A stretch of 64,000 nt of DNA from assembly GCA_020912385.1 (NCBI GenBank), contig CP087219.1, forward strand, positions 868,001 to 932,000, in the 5' to 3' direction. This document shows, in pieces, positions 23,130-33,689 of the stretch; the first letter of the stretch is position 1; each line of letters begins with the position of its first letter. Under the pieces are notes generated by a model. That model searched no databases and was not told the DNA's origin. It saw nothing but the letters and a program-made list of their open reading frames with translations. The position numbers were made by a program, and so were the translations under genes. This DNA comes from Neofusicoccum parvum. Taxonomy: Eukaryota > Ascomycota > Dothideomycetes > Botryosphaeriales > Botryosphaeriaceae.

Positions 23130-24011
23130 TCAGATGCGATATTCCTCCCGCTGCACACTGTTGGGCGCCAGCAAGGATTCGCATGGGCCGCTCGGGTGCG
23201 AGTACACAAGCTTTTGCAGATCTGTGGAAAAGTGTTCAGCCACGCGTCTATTGATGCTGGGTAGTTCGAGGTAGCGGCAGGCCACCATGGTGACATCATC
23301 TTCTGACATACCTGTGATTGAGGAACCTTCGCTGAAGGCCCTCGACGCCTACAAGCCGACCTGACCAGTCTTTTCCAGGTAATGCGCGTCGTAGGGAGAG
23401 AGCGACAGATGGTCGCATCTTCCAAACATCCTTGGATGAAACAGATTCCACGCAATAATCGAATGTCTCGAGGAAGTATCGTGAAGCCTGGTATGTCGCG
23501 TTAGAAAGGTCCCGCCGGTGCCGCCCAGCTTGGTGGCAAAAGTCGGGTAACTCTGCTTCAGCAACCTGGCAATCACCACGCGGACCCCATGCAACAGCAC
23601 TCTGCGTATCTTCAGGGGGGATACCGCGCAGCCACCCAGAAGTCAACAAGCCGCCTAATTCCTGCCTCAAGTCTAAGACCGCACTTGTTTTCATCAAAGT
23701 ACGCCATCTTAGGGAGGGTAAACAAGAAGGGTGCCCTATCCGGATTCTCAAAAGGACAGTCACAGCACCACGGATGCCGTCTCCGCGGTACGGATGTGGT
23801 GTGGCTGCTGACCTTTGACATCGTCGTCATATTTGGAAGCAATGCGGTTTGTAATTAAATGAGTAGGCACGAGCGACTGTGTTCTCAGTACCATCTCCAT
23901 TGGCAGGTACCCGTTTGAAACATCTGGTGGGAATAGACGAGCTGGCTCTTTATCCGTTTCATTAAAGGTGTCGATCTCTATGTTGAAAGTCCAATGAAGA
24001 AAGCAGGAGAC
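23130..24011 (-). pseudogene. Unrecognised, broken protein-coding region
   Basis: Minus-strand frames chain together but are interrupted. From an acceptor-like TAG at 24012, one frame reads HWTFNIEIDTFNETDKEPAR to about 23,790. A second frame (about 23,780-23,612) carries PFENPDRAPFLFTLPKMAYF and ends after a C6 run. Back in the first phase, RRVLLHGVRVVIARLLKQ through YDAHYLEKTGQVGL reaches TAG at 23351-23349, and the same phase continues to a stop at 23130 with MSEDDVTMVACRYLELPSIN. Two phase changes plus one stop fit a decayed gene; one phase change could be an intron, and the C run could be a sequencing slip. I do not recognise the family. The three minus frames overlap, so the coding assignment is a judgement. 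Confidence 0.4.
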
Positions 24012-24289
24012 CTACCCAATAAACCCTTTGCATGTGATCCCGATGGTGCCGTTTCCTCATGCACACGGGCATCCAATAAGCTCTACTTTTCACTGCCGAT
24101 AGAAGGGAACAAAAGGGGAATAACGCATCCGCGTAATTTCATAATTCAGACCAAAGAAATCTCTTGTACTTTCGCCCAGGGTATCTCCCAATCTTACACG
24201 GCATCGTAATGCCCGTCGTTTCCGACAAAAGAAATTTTACCTGTTCAAATGCAGTCGTTAGTCAAAATGGTTGGGCAGAAAGCTGCCGC

Positions 24290-25993
24290 TCAGCCGGGCA
24301 CCAAGATGCCATCCTTGCACAGCACAACGATCTTCTTGAAGAATCTTCGCCACTCCAATGGATCGCCCTTGGCCTTGACGAAGCGCACCTCGCTGACATC
24401 ACGGTCAATGCGCTCGACGATGATGGTGCCGTGCAGGCTCTGCTGACGGCCGTCCACCGTCTTCACTCGAATGTAAGCCTCCTCGTCCACACCCTGGAGG
24501 GCGTTGGCTGAGAACGGCGCGACGGGAACTCCCAGACGGTGCAGCGCCTCGCCCAGAGATGGTAGGAGCAACGAGAAAGGCAGCGGGCTGAAGAAGCGGG
24601 CCAGCGAATGCTTTGGCATGATGTCGCCAAAGCGACGGGCCGCCTGTGTCAGGCTCAGCGGGACTGACGGCGTGGGCGTGAACTGTGAAAGCGACGGGTC
24701 GTCGGCGAGGCGGCCTAGCAGCTCGTGCGACACGCAGGGCCGCGAGCCGTTTGTCAAGGAGGTGTGCATCTCTGGCGTTGGCTGCGAGGCGCTAAAATTC
24801 TCGCTGATGGCGATGCGTGGCGGCCGCTCCCACTCAAATGGCGTGTCAACAATGAGTGTCTCTGGCTGCGTGGCGGCAAATCTGACGGGCTGATTGTCCG
24901 CGTCCAAGGCGTCCAGGTAGCGCTGCTGCTGCTCGCGCTGCGACGCCGTCGGGTCAGCGTCGAAGTCGATGTGCAGAGACTCCAGCATCTGCGTGGCCAG
25001 AAGGATGGGAGTTGCCACGGTGCCCGACTGGCTGAGGTGAGGGTTTATGCGCGTGTACCAGGGATGCGTGCGGATCTCATCGAGCGTGAAGCGCTCCTTG
25101 GGGTCCAGCTTGAGCATCCCACGCAGCAGGGATGCGATCTCGGGCGGGACTTTCCTCCACAGCTCGTCCGTCGTGCGGCCATTGGTCTGCACGTACTCGT
25201 TGAACTCGAAGCTCGCGCGCGTCGGCTCGTCCCACGGCGTGTTGCCGACGAGCAGGACGAAGAGCACGATGCCACACGACCAGACGTCGGCGATATTGGG
25301 CTCGTAGCCCTTGTCCAGCACGTCGATGGCCTTCGTCTTCTTCCCGGCGACAATTTCTGGAGCAATGTAGGGCGGGCTGCCGCACACGCTGTTGCAAAGG
25401 CGCTTCTTGCCGTTGTTCTGAAACAGCGCGGCCAGGCCAAAGTCGGACAGCTTCAGGTCGCCGTCGGCCGACAGCAGCATGTTCTCAGGCTTGATGTCGC
25501 GGTGAGCCACGCCCTTGGAGTGCATGTAGCCCACGGCGTTGATCAGCTGGGTGAAGTACAGGTGCGCCACGTCCTCGCCCACGCCCTCGTCGGCTTCGAT
25601 CTTGTCGAACAAGTCGCCCCCCTCAGCCAGCTCCATGGCTATCCAGGTGTACAGGCGGTCCTCGCCGTGGCTGAGATACTGTATCACATTGTGGTGTCGG
25701 CCCAGGTGCCCGTGGAGGGTGACCTCGTGCTGGATCTGGTTTGGTTTCAGGCGGCCGGTGAGGTACGCGTGCTCTTTGTTGATGAACTTGACGGCGATGA
25801 CGGGGCTTGACGCGTTCAGAGGGACGGCCTTGCGGATGCTGTGTGGTCTACCGTCAGCGCGGGTCGTGTGCCAGATGCACTGAGACACTTACAACGCATA
25901 CGCGCCTTGTCCTATGGTCTTGGACACGACGCGGAAGGGGAGGTTCGTGGGCAGAGGCGCCACCTGTGACTGTACGGCTCGCCAGTCAGCCAT
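24290..25993 (-). CDS. CHK1: DNA-damage checkpoint kinase Chk1
   Basis: Effector Ser/Thr kinase of the DNA-damage and replication checkpoint, activated by the ATR/Mec1 pathway in the nucleus. Two exons, 25993-25893 and 25838-24290, split by a 54-nt intron, give 549 residues. The kinase domain opens LPFRVVSKTIGQGAYAFIRK, with ATP lysine K51 (VIAVKFIN), catalytic loop HRDIKPEN (D148) and DFG (166-168). The activation segment has NSVCGSPPYIAPEI. The domain ends near residue 320 at THPWYTRINPHL. The C-terminal half holds the Chk1 regulatory (KA1-like) domain ending FFKKIVVLCKDGILVPG. The ATG at 25993 needs no extra intron; an alternative upstream ATG near 26075 would need a further one. It lies in tandem with flbA. 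Confidence 0.92.
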
Positions 25994-26986
25994 GCCGGCG
26001 TCTCGCGGCGCGGGTTGTGGTGCTCTCGCGGCGGCGCGGGCGCGCAGGACAACTCACGTTCGGCAGAGGGCCCATTGCGCGCGGAGGGAGTGGTGGAGAC
26101 GGCGTGGGCAGCTACCAGGCAATACTCGCGGCACCTAGACCTATATGCTCGGCGGAGGGCGACGCTCGCATGGCTGCACCGCGGGTGGTGCAGAGGCGGG
26201 CGTCGACGCGGCGAGTCAGCGCAGCAGGCAGTCGCGCCTTTTCGCGTTAACTTCACGGGCACGGGGCACGGGGCACGGCGCCCGCTCCGATTACATCATC
26301 ACCGTCCCTCGTGCGCTGCATGCATGTGTTCTGTGTGACTTTGGGAGATTCGTTGATTCCTAGACAGTATGATACATGTCGGCGTTGCTGAGCCTCAATT
26401 CACTCAAACTCTCTAGCGCTCTTCCTTCCCCGATCCCCGTTGCTGCCCCCTATCCACCTCCCCTGAGAATAAACCCTCCCAATCCAAACAAATGGTGCGG
26501 AGTAGCCCGAGAGACCATCCAACCGATGAGAAGCTCTTGTTTTTCAAAATTCCAGGTAACGCCAGTCTAGCCCATGTGCCGTGAATGTCGCGCAGAAAGC
26601 AATCCAGAATCGTACCGAAAAGGAAACAAAATAGCGAAAAAAGAGCGGAGAGGGCCTTGACGGCCGGATGCGAAGAAGGATATCGAAGAGCCCAATCCGA
26701 GTCAAAATGTAAAGGGGGTGAGAAAAACAAGTATAAACCGAAGGTTGCAATGGGCCCCATCCCCAGAGCTCCGTTGCCTGTACGTCACAGCTCTGGTCCG
26801 TACTAAGCGCCGACCAAGCTTCGTGCGCTGTTCCTGCGTCTGCCGGAGCCGAAGTGTCTGCGCTGGGCGCCCACCGATATGTTCTGGTATCAATCTATTG
26901 CGTGGCGGGCGTCTGCGTGCCTTGTTCGGAGCGTGGGATGGAGCATGGGTCGGGATTGGCGTCGTCTAGGCACAGGACTATTCCTT
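25994..26986. other. Spacer between flbA and CHK1
   Basis: Upstream region of CHK1 and 3' flank of flbA, both minus strand. The CHK1-proximal 280 bases are GC-rich; the rest is mixed, with only short overlapping frames. No gene seen. Confidence 0.5.
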
Positions 26987-29722
26987 TTATGAGGCAGCAA
27001 GGCCGGCGCTGTTGTTGTTGTTGTTGAAGGAACCGGGCATGGCGTCCAGGTTGCGGTCGCGGATAACGGAGGCATACTTGGGCTCCCTCATGAATTTGGG
27101 GACGGAGTCCTAAAACCTTTCTTAGCATCATCGTCGCACCAGAAAGGACGTGGACAAAACTCACGCTAGCCATCAGCTTGAACACCGAGTTCTGCGCCTG
27201 GTCGAAGAGCGTTGCAACTTCATCCAAGCTCCTGACCATGGCCTCGTCGTCGCCCACAGCACGGGTCATGCGAGCAGCAAGAGCTGTTCTCAAGCTGTGG
27301 TCGATGTTCAACTCACAGGGCGATCCGGGAGCAAGGAAAGCATTGTACAAGCCTGCCATCTGTTAAAATCAAGAACGTCCTCCCCACTGTTACGAAGCGG
27401 TGATCACTTACTGTATGCTGCCGCAAGAGTTTCCCGGATGATCTCAAGCTTAGGTGTCTGGTTTGCCCTCTTGGCTTGCTTGTATCCACCGAGGAATTCG
27501 CTGACATCCAAGTAGAAGGACAGGTTTTCCTCGCAGTGCGTCTCCCGAAGGAATTCCCTGAAGAGCAGGCGAAGCGCCGGGTCACGGATGATGACAGTCA
27601 TGCGGTTCGCATTGGAGTCCCTGGTCGTCCCTTCGCGGGGCCTGTTGGCGGCAGCTGCGGCAGCGTCGCCGTTGAGCGACGCCTTCGGGCTCTGTATCCA
27701 GCCTGCAATTCTCTGGCCCTTCTCCGTGACGTAGTAGATGGCACTCTTGGTGGGCTGGAAGCGGTTGCTGTTGGGGAAGACCTCAACGGGCGCCATCAGG
27801 CCGAACTCGTAGAACAGCGAGCACATTTCGTAAGCCTCCCTCTTGTCAACCATGGTGCTGCAGTCCATAAGCCAATCAACTGAAGCCTTTCCGGTGAACG
27901 TGTTCATGTAGATCTTATCGCCGATCTTACGTTCCCTCGCCATCTTGACACCGACCATACCAGTCGAATACTCATTCAGCGAGTCGGAATCGGCCTGCGC
28001 AGTGTTTGCCTTGGCGTTGGGGCCCTCGTGGCCGACGAAACGGCGGAACACGACCTCGATCGTTGCTTGATCGTGGTTCAGCTTATCGGTTTCCAGTTCA
28101 CGCTCCAAAATGACCAAATGCATGGTGTTGCGAGACGAATCAAGGACCTCGTAGACGTGCTTCTGGTTGATACCGTTGCGCTGGCAAAACCTCTGCAACA
28201 CGTGCATGCCCTTGGGAGTCATTTGCCACACTGCAGTCTTCGACATGAAATCCGTCTTGCCCTCGACTGACTCGATGAAGCGAGCCTCCAAAAACTTCTG
28301 GCAAACCGAGCGAGCCATTTCCTTGGCCATGGAGAAGGTGGTGGTGGTCGTGGTGGTGACAATCCTGGAGGGATCCTTCGGATCAGGCATGCGATTCGAT
28401 TGCGAAAACTTCAGCGAGCCCAGGTTCGTCATGGCCTCTTCAGAGGTGAAACTGTGGTCGACTTTCTGCCATCTTACGCGATGCGGCGTCAGGGGCAGGC
28501 TGACCATGAGAGTGGAGAACAAGTCTTTGAAATCCTGCGGGCGGATGTGTCAGCTACGATCGAATCCAGGGATGAGGCAGGCGATCAAAAAAGCAACACG
28601 ACGACAGATGGACATTCCGCTCCCGGCACGTTTTCAGCCCTTAAGCGATCGGATGTCTCGACCAGTCGACGACGGCCGTCAGCCCAAGAAACGTGCTCCG
28701 GAAGTCATGGTGGAACTTCGGAAAGGCGGGAGGCTTGTGAGACAGCAACGGCAGGGCGAGCGACGGGGAGAGGCCAATGGCCAAGTTCGTCTCGTTTCTC
28801 TTCCGCCGCCCAAGGCCCCGCGACGTCGCGTTGAACAGACCAAATCCCTCTGCCGTCCAGGCGTTTCGCCCCGGACGACCGGCAGGCATTGCGGATAGCG
28901 CAGGGAGGAACTGGGTGATGGACTTACTCTTGTGAATGGCCGATCGTCGTCGGTCATCCGAAGTAGTCTCGACGAGGTCTGATGCATCTTGGGATCCTTG
29001 GCGCGAGCGCGGTCCTGTGCTGGCGGGTAGGTCGGGGAGTTCTCGAGGTTTATAGCGGGGCGGGAGAGCTGACGCAAGCCGTGGTCAACGGAGGAGTCGC
29101 GGAGGCTGCTGTGCGCGTCACTCGACGGTCGGCGGGGTTCGCTCGTAGCCGGCAGTGGCGTGGAGGGATTGTGAGACCGCGTTTCCGGATGGGGCGCGCT
29201 CTGCGTCTGTGGCAGCACCTTCACCGATTGCGAAGTCGGGTTGTCGGGACCGTCGCGTGGTTCCTGATCAGCGAGTTGCGGCCTCGCAGCGTGGACCGGA
29301 GGCGGCGATGACGCTTCCTCGGAGGTGCGCGCGGCTCCGGGCTTCTCGGTCCTGGTCACGAGCGAGTTCTTGCGGTGCAGGCCAGGCAGGCGGCGGGACA
29401 GCCAGCTAAAGTCTCCAAGACCACGGTCGGTGGAGAGCCTGCGGATGCTGTGGTCGCCGGGGCGGGCTGGGCGAGGCAGCGAAGCCGTAGCGGCGGGCGC
29501 GGGCACGGCACGGGCAGGGGCAGCGGGTGCTGAGAGGGAGGGCGCGGCGCTGGGGGAGCGGGCGGGGGCCGCCTGGGGGGTGGTTGTGGAGGCTGTGGGG
29601 GGCTTGGAGGCTGCGGTGGTGGTGGTGGTGATGGTGGTGGTGGTGGGAGGAATGGTGGGAGGTGGCCTCGATGTGACTTCGAGACGGGCGGGCGAGGGAG
29701 AAGAGGCAATAGTATGCGGCAT
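26987..29722 (-). CDS. flbA: FlbA/Sst2-type regulator of G-protein signalling
   Basis: GTPase-activating protein for the heterotrimeric G-alpha subunit; in Aspergillus FlbA damps vegetative growth signalling and permits conidiation. Four exons, 29722-28928, 28534-27412, 27352-27165 and 27109-26987, give 742 residues; the first intron is 393 nt, the others 59 and 55. Residues 1-245 are a low-complexity Ser/Pro/Thr/Ala region. Two DEP-type domains follow, beginning SRLLRMTDDDRPFTRDFKD and including DPSRIVTTTTTTTFSMA and FTGKASVDWLMDCSTMVD. The RGS domain begins RDPALRLLFREFLRETHCEE and spans the last two introns, with LYNAFLAPGSPCELNIDH and SVFKLMASDSVPKFMREPKY. The protein ends in an Asn-rich tail. 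Confidence 0.94.
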
Positions 29723-32700
29723 CAGAGCGTCGCGCGAGGGAGTCTTTTGGCCTAAAGGTGGGTACGCTGACTAGCCGGCTCAGGGTTTAACTTCACGAGT
29801 CGACCGACCGACCTTTTCCAACAGGGCTAAGCAAGACGCGGGCCTTAGGATGATCGTATGGCGTCCGCCATCGCAAAAAGACGCCCCGGCCGCCTCCCTC
29901 GGCCCCTGTGGCTCCCACGCGATAATCCTTGCAAGATCGAGTTTGTCACAAGATAAGTGGGTTCGTATTGCTGTCACTCTGAGACGCCAAGTGCCCAAGT
30001 CGGCGAGCACGGCCGCGCCGCTTTTGCATCATGCCATGCGCTCCGCAGCCCAGCGGCGACGTTGTGTGCGCGCTGCGGGCGCGCGACACTGGCAGCGGCG
30101 ACACGCGGCGACGCACCGCAATGGGCGGGGGGCGCGCGCGCGCGGCTGTTCGAGAAAAAAAAGAAGGGCGCCGGGCGTTCCAGGGGCCCCTGGGCATGCG
30201 CGGGCACAGAAGGCCAGGGCACGGGAAAAGGCGGCGTGCGCTCGCCCGCCCGCGCCTGCGCCAAACCTGCGCCCTCAATTCGCGCGCCTGCCGTCAGACG
30301 CCCTCCTTGCGGCCAGACGCAAATAATGCACGCCCGCCAAACAGCGCGCGGAACGCAGAGCCGCCGCACCTCGCCCGGGTCGCCAGCGCCGTGCAGAGGC
30401 GGCCTCCCAGCACGTTTTCTTCAAGCGCCGCAGCGCAGCGCACCCTCGCCGCTGCGCCCGGCCCAAAGGGCTGACCCGGGTTTCAGAGCTGCAGCACCGT
30501 TGCTGCTCCTCACGGCGTCTTAGACGCCCCGTTGCCGTGTAACGAGCAGTTCTGCGCTGCTTGAGACCGGCCGCCTGCGGTGTGCGGTGTGCGCTGCGGC
30601 GGCGCTGCGAGTGGTGGTCAGACGCCGCGCGCGCGCCGAACGCCTTCTAGAACCGCGGCTCCACCGGCGTGTCGCGTCGGGACAATCTGCAGGAGGCTGG
30701 AGGCTGGGAGCTGGCGGCGTCCGTCTGGCGTCGTGGGCGCGCGCTGGAGAGGGGCAGGCCGGCGCGGATGCACGCACGCAAGCAGCCGCTCCCAGACTTA
30801 AGTGTCTAAGTCCCGGCAGGCCGCAAGCAGGCAGGCTCCATGCACCCGCCGCGGCCGCCCTGGTCGGCGACGCATGGCATGGCATGGCAGGCCGGCCGAC
30901 CTGTCGCATCCGCGCTGCGCCTGGCGGGCGGCTGGCGGCTGGCGGCCACACCGCTGTGCAGGCGGCGAGGCCACGGCGGTGGGGATCGACTCGAGCGAGA
31001 TCTTCATCTTTGCCTGCCTCCCATGTGCTCCACGTGCCTCCCCGCACAGAACCACGTTTTTTTCGCCCGGGATGCGCCGCAGCTCTCCTTCGCGCGCTCA
31101 GCCAATGCCCGGCGCGCAGGCATGTTCCTGGCTGCAAGGCCGCCCACCACGCCGGCGCGCGCAGCCAGCCAGCCAGAGGGCCGCCGACGCACTGGAAATT
31201 ACACAGGCCCCATCCCTTATACCTACATGCTTCCAGCCAGCGCGCGCCTCCGCGGCGTGCCTCGGGCGCGCGCCGCCTGCAAACGCGCGGGAGCGGCGAC
31301 TCCAAGTAGCTGCCAGCACGGCGGCGGCGGCGGCGTCAGCGCGAATATTCTCCGCCAGCACACGTGCGCCGCATGCAGGCGAGCCCCTACGCCGACCCCA
31401 CGTCGCGCTCAATCCAAAACACTCATTTGTGCGCTCCCGAGCCCGAAACGAGTCGCTGAGCGCGCTCCACCTTGGCGACCCGGTGATGCGGCGCGCTGCT
31501 CAGCGCGACGAGCGGGCGGAACATTGGAGGGCGGCGGCGCGCGCGAGCGAAGGAGCGAGGGCGCGCCGCAAACTGCAAAGCGCATGGGCGCCGGTTTGGG
31601 GCTAGGCGCCGCTCTGGATGGCAGCCCAGCGCGCGCCCGCTAACGCCGAGCGGCCCAGGCACAGGCACAGGCACACAGGCACACGGGCTCCTCTCGCAGC
31701 ACAGGCACGGGCGCGCGCGGCTGTATTGCGTGCATCGCGGTGGGCAAGGTGGCACGGCGGAACGATTGCAGCATCGCAGGCGCTGGCCTCGGGCGGCGTG
31801 CAGCAGTCCCGGGCGCTCTCCCTTCTCGGCAGCGGGCGCGGCGGATATAAGCCGGGGCGGTGGATGACGGAGCATTCCCGGGCGCGACGCAGGGCGTCGT
31901 CACAGCGCGCCAAACCCTCGTTGTGATGGTGGGAGCTGCGTCTGCGAGCGCGGATCGCAGTCGAGCCGCGTCGAGCCGTGGAGGGCGGCGAGTCATGGGC
32001 GGCAAGGCCGAAGAAGCCAAGCAGGCCCGGGAAGGGCCACCACGTGGTGAGGGTTCCTTTTTGCAGCGATGCCGAGCCAGCAGCCGCCCGTTCGCCGCCA
32101 AATTTGCGCGCGAGCCCAAGCACCCAGGCTTCCCGTGTGCTGACTAGGCCGCCGGCGCCCACTCCGATGCTCTCGCCTGCTCGCGCGCGGCGGGTCCCGA
32201 TAGCGCGTCGTCCGATATGGCGATCCTGCGGCATCTGCTGATTTTTTCGCTCACCGTGTTCGTGAGCGTCCTCAGGCCTCATCGGCCCACGTGCTGCGGG
32301 CGCCCATGGCCTGACCGGCCCCGCTGCGACTCCTGTGCAGTGCCGGAATGCCGTCATGGCCGGGCCCGCGCGCTGGAAGATGCCGCGGCGACTCAGCGGC
32401 TCTCGCGCTGCTTCCTGTTGCAGCAGCCGCAAGAGTCAGCGGGGCATCACTGCTCCCGCGCAGGCGTGGCTGCACTGGCCGCCGGCGATTTGGAATTTGC
32501 AGCAGTCGGATCGTCGCCGCGACTAGGAGGGCTCCAGCCCGGTAGCCAGGGGGAGGGCGGTTTCCTCGGGCGGGTGCATGATGATGTAGCGCATTCCAGT
32601 GTCGCAACCAGGCCCCAGGCAAGTAAGGGCGGCGGCGGCGGCGGCGGGGGCAAACCACCAGCAGCCGCCGCCCTCGCAGCGATCCCCAGCCCCAGGGCTG

Positions 32701-32935
32701 CCTGGAAGCGGGCTAGACGGGGATCGCGCAAGCCGTGGAGCGTGGCAGCGGTCGAGCGGGCGTGTGCGGGATCGCCCTCAGCGCCACCTCGTGGTTTTGA
32801 CAGAACGAGCCAGCGGCGGAGCGGGCGCAGCGGGCGCAGCGCGGGCACGTGACGGGGCCGCCGGTGGTGTTCGGCGGCGGCTGGCGGCTGGCGGCTGGCG
32901 GCTGGTGGCCGGCGCCGGGGGACGGCGGACGAGGG

Positions 32936-32976
32936 ACCAGGAGGCCAGGAGGCCAGGAGGCCAGGAGACCAGGGGA
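32936..32976 (+). repeat. Octamer tandem repeat CCAGGAGG
   Basis: About five copies of an 8-bp CCAGGAGG-like unit, the last ones slightly diverged. Just upstream, at about 32,873-32,905, lie about four copies of a GGCGGCT heptamer. Confidence 0.75.
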
Positions 32977-33518
32977 CGGCGTGCTGGGAGGGCTTGGACA
33001 GTCGCAACGCGCTGCTGCTGCTGCTGCTGCTGCCGCTGCCGCTGCTGCACCGGCGATGCGAAACATGGTGCAGACGCTCGGCAGCACAGCGCCAGGGTCC
33101 AGCGGGCTCGTCCTGCCAGCTTCAACCCCGCAGACGCACCGCCCTACGCCGGCATCGCTGGGTCGCTGGCCGCTCGGTAACGGCGAGGCCGACGGGCGCG
33201 GTGGGAAGATGGCCGTTGCAGCAGCTCCACCGACACGTGGCATTGCAAGCCTTCCCGTCCTCTCATTTCCTTCCCGCGCCTTCCAGAAGCTTTTCCGGAG
33301 GCCCCAAGCCGCTGCCCACCAACCGCCGCCAGCTGGATCTGCGCAAGCCCGCGCGATCTGCATGTGATCACTTGGCTGGCTGCCACGAGAAATCTCGCAC
33401 GCTCCCGGCCCCGTCGCAGAGGCGGCTCCAGGACGTGCGATGGTGTTGGTCGCGCAGCCTGCGCTGATTGGCCGCCGCCGCGAGCCGACCCCTGCTGCAT
33501 GGCCTGCACAGCACGTCG

Positions 33519-33520
<2 letters not shown>

Positions 33521-33553
<33 letters not shown>
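33521..33553 (+). repeat. (CTG)11 trinucleotide repeat
   Basis: Eleven uninterrupted CTG units. A shorter, interrupted CTG/CCG run lies at about 33,011-33,050. CTG/CAG runs form hairpins and are slippage-prone. Confidence 0.9.
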
Positions 33554-33554
<1 letters not shown>

Positions 33555-33566
33555 CCGGCCGGAGGT

Positions 33567-33615
33567 CAGCACCAGCACCAGCACCAGCACCAGCACCAGC
33601 ACCAGAACCAGCACC
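33567..33615 (+). repeat. (CAGCAC)n hexamer repeat
   Basis: About eight units of CAGCAC, the later ones with substitutions, 14 bp after the (CTG)11 run. A related CAGCAC/CGGCAC run occurs at about 44,861-44,899 in the second GC-rich patch, on the same strand. Confidence 0.85.
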
Positions 33616-33647
33616 GCAGCTCCCGCCCGCTCGCGTGGGCAGCCGGG

Positions 33648-33689
33648 CGCTGGACGCGGGGCGCTGGACGCGGGGCGCTGGACGCGGGG
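33648..33689 (+). repeat. 14-bp tandem repeat, three copies
   Basis: Three perfect copies of CGCTGGACGCGGGG, followed by related CGCTGGCCGCTG units. Confidence 0.9.

Noticed and set aside
30520..32432. Several 230-280-codon frames on both strands
   Set aside because: They overlap on opposite strands, have no domain or plausible exon structure, and lie in extremely GC-rich DNA.
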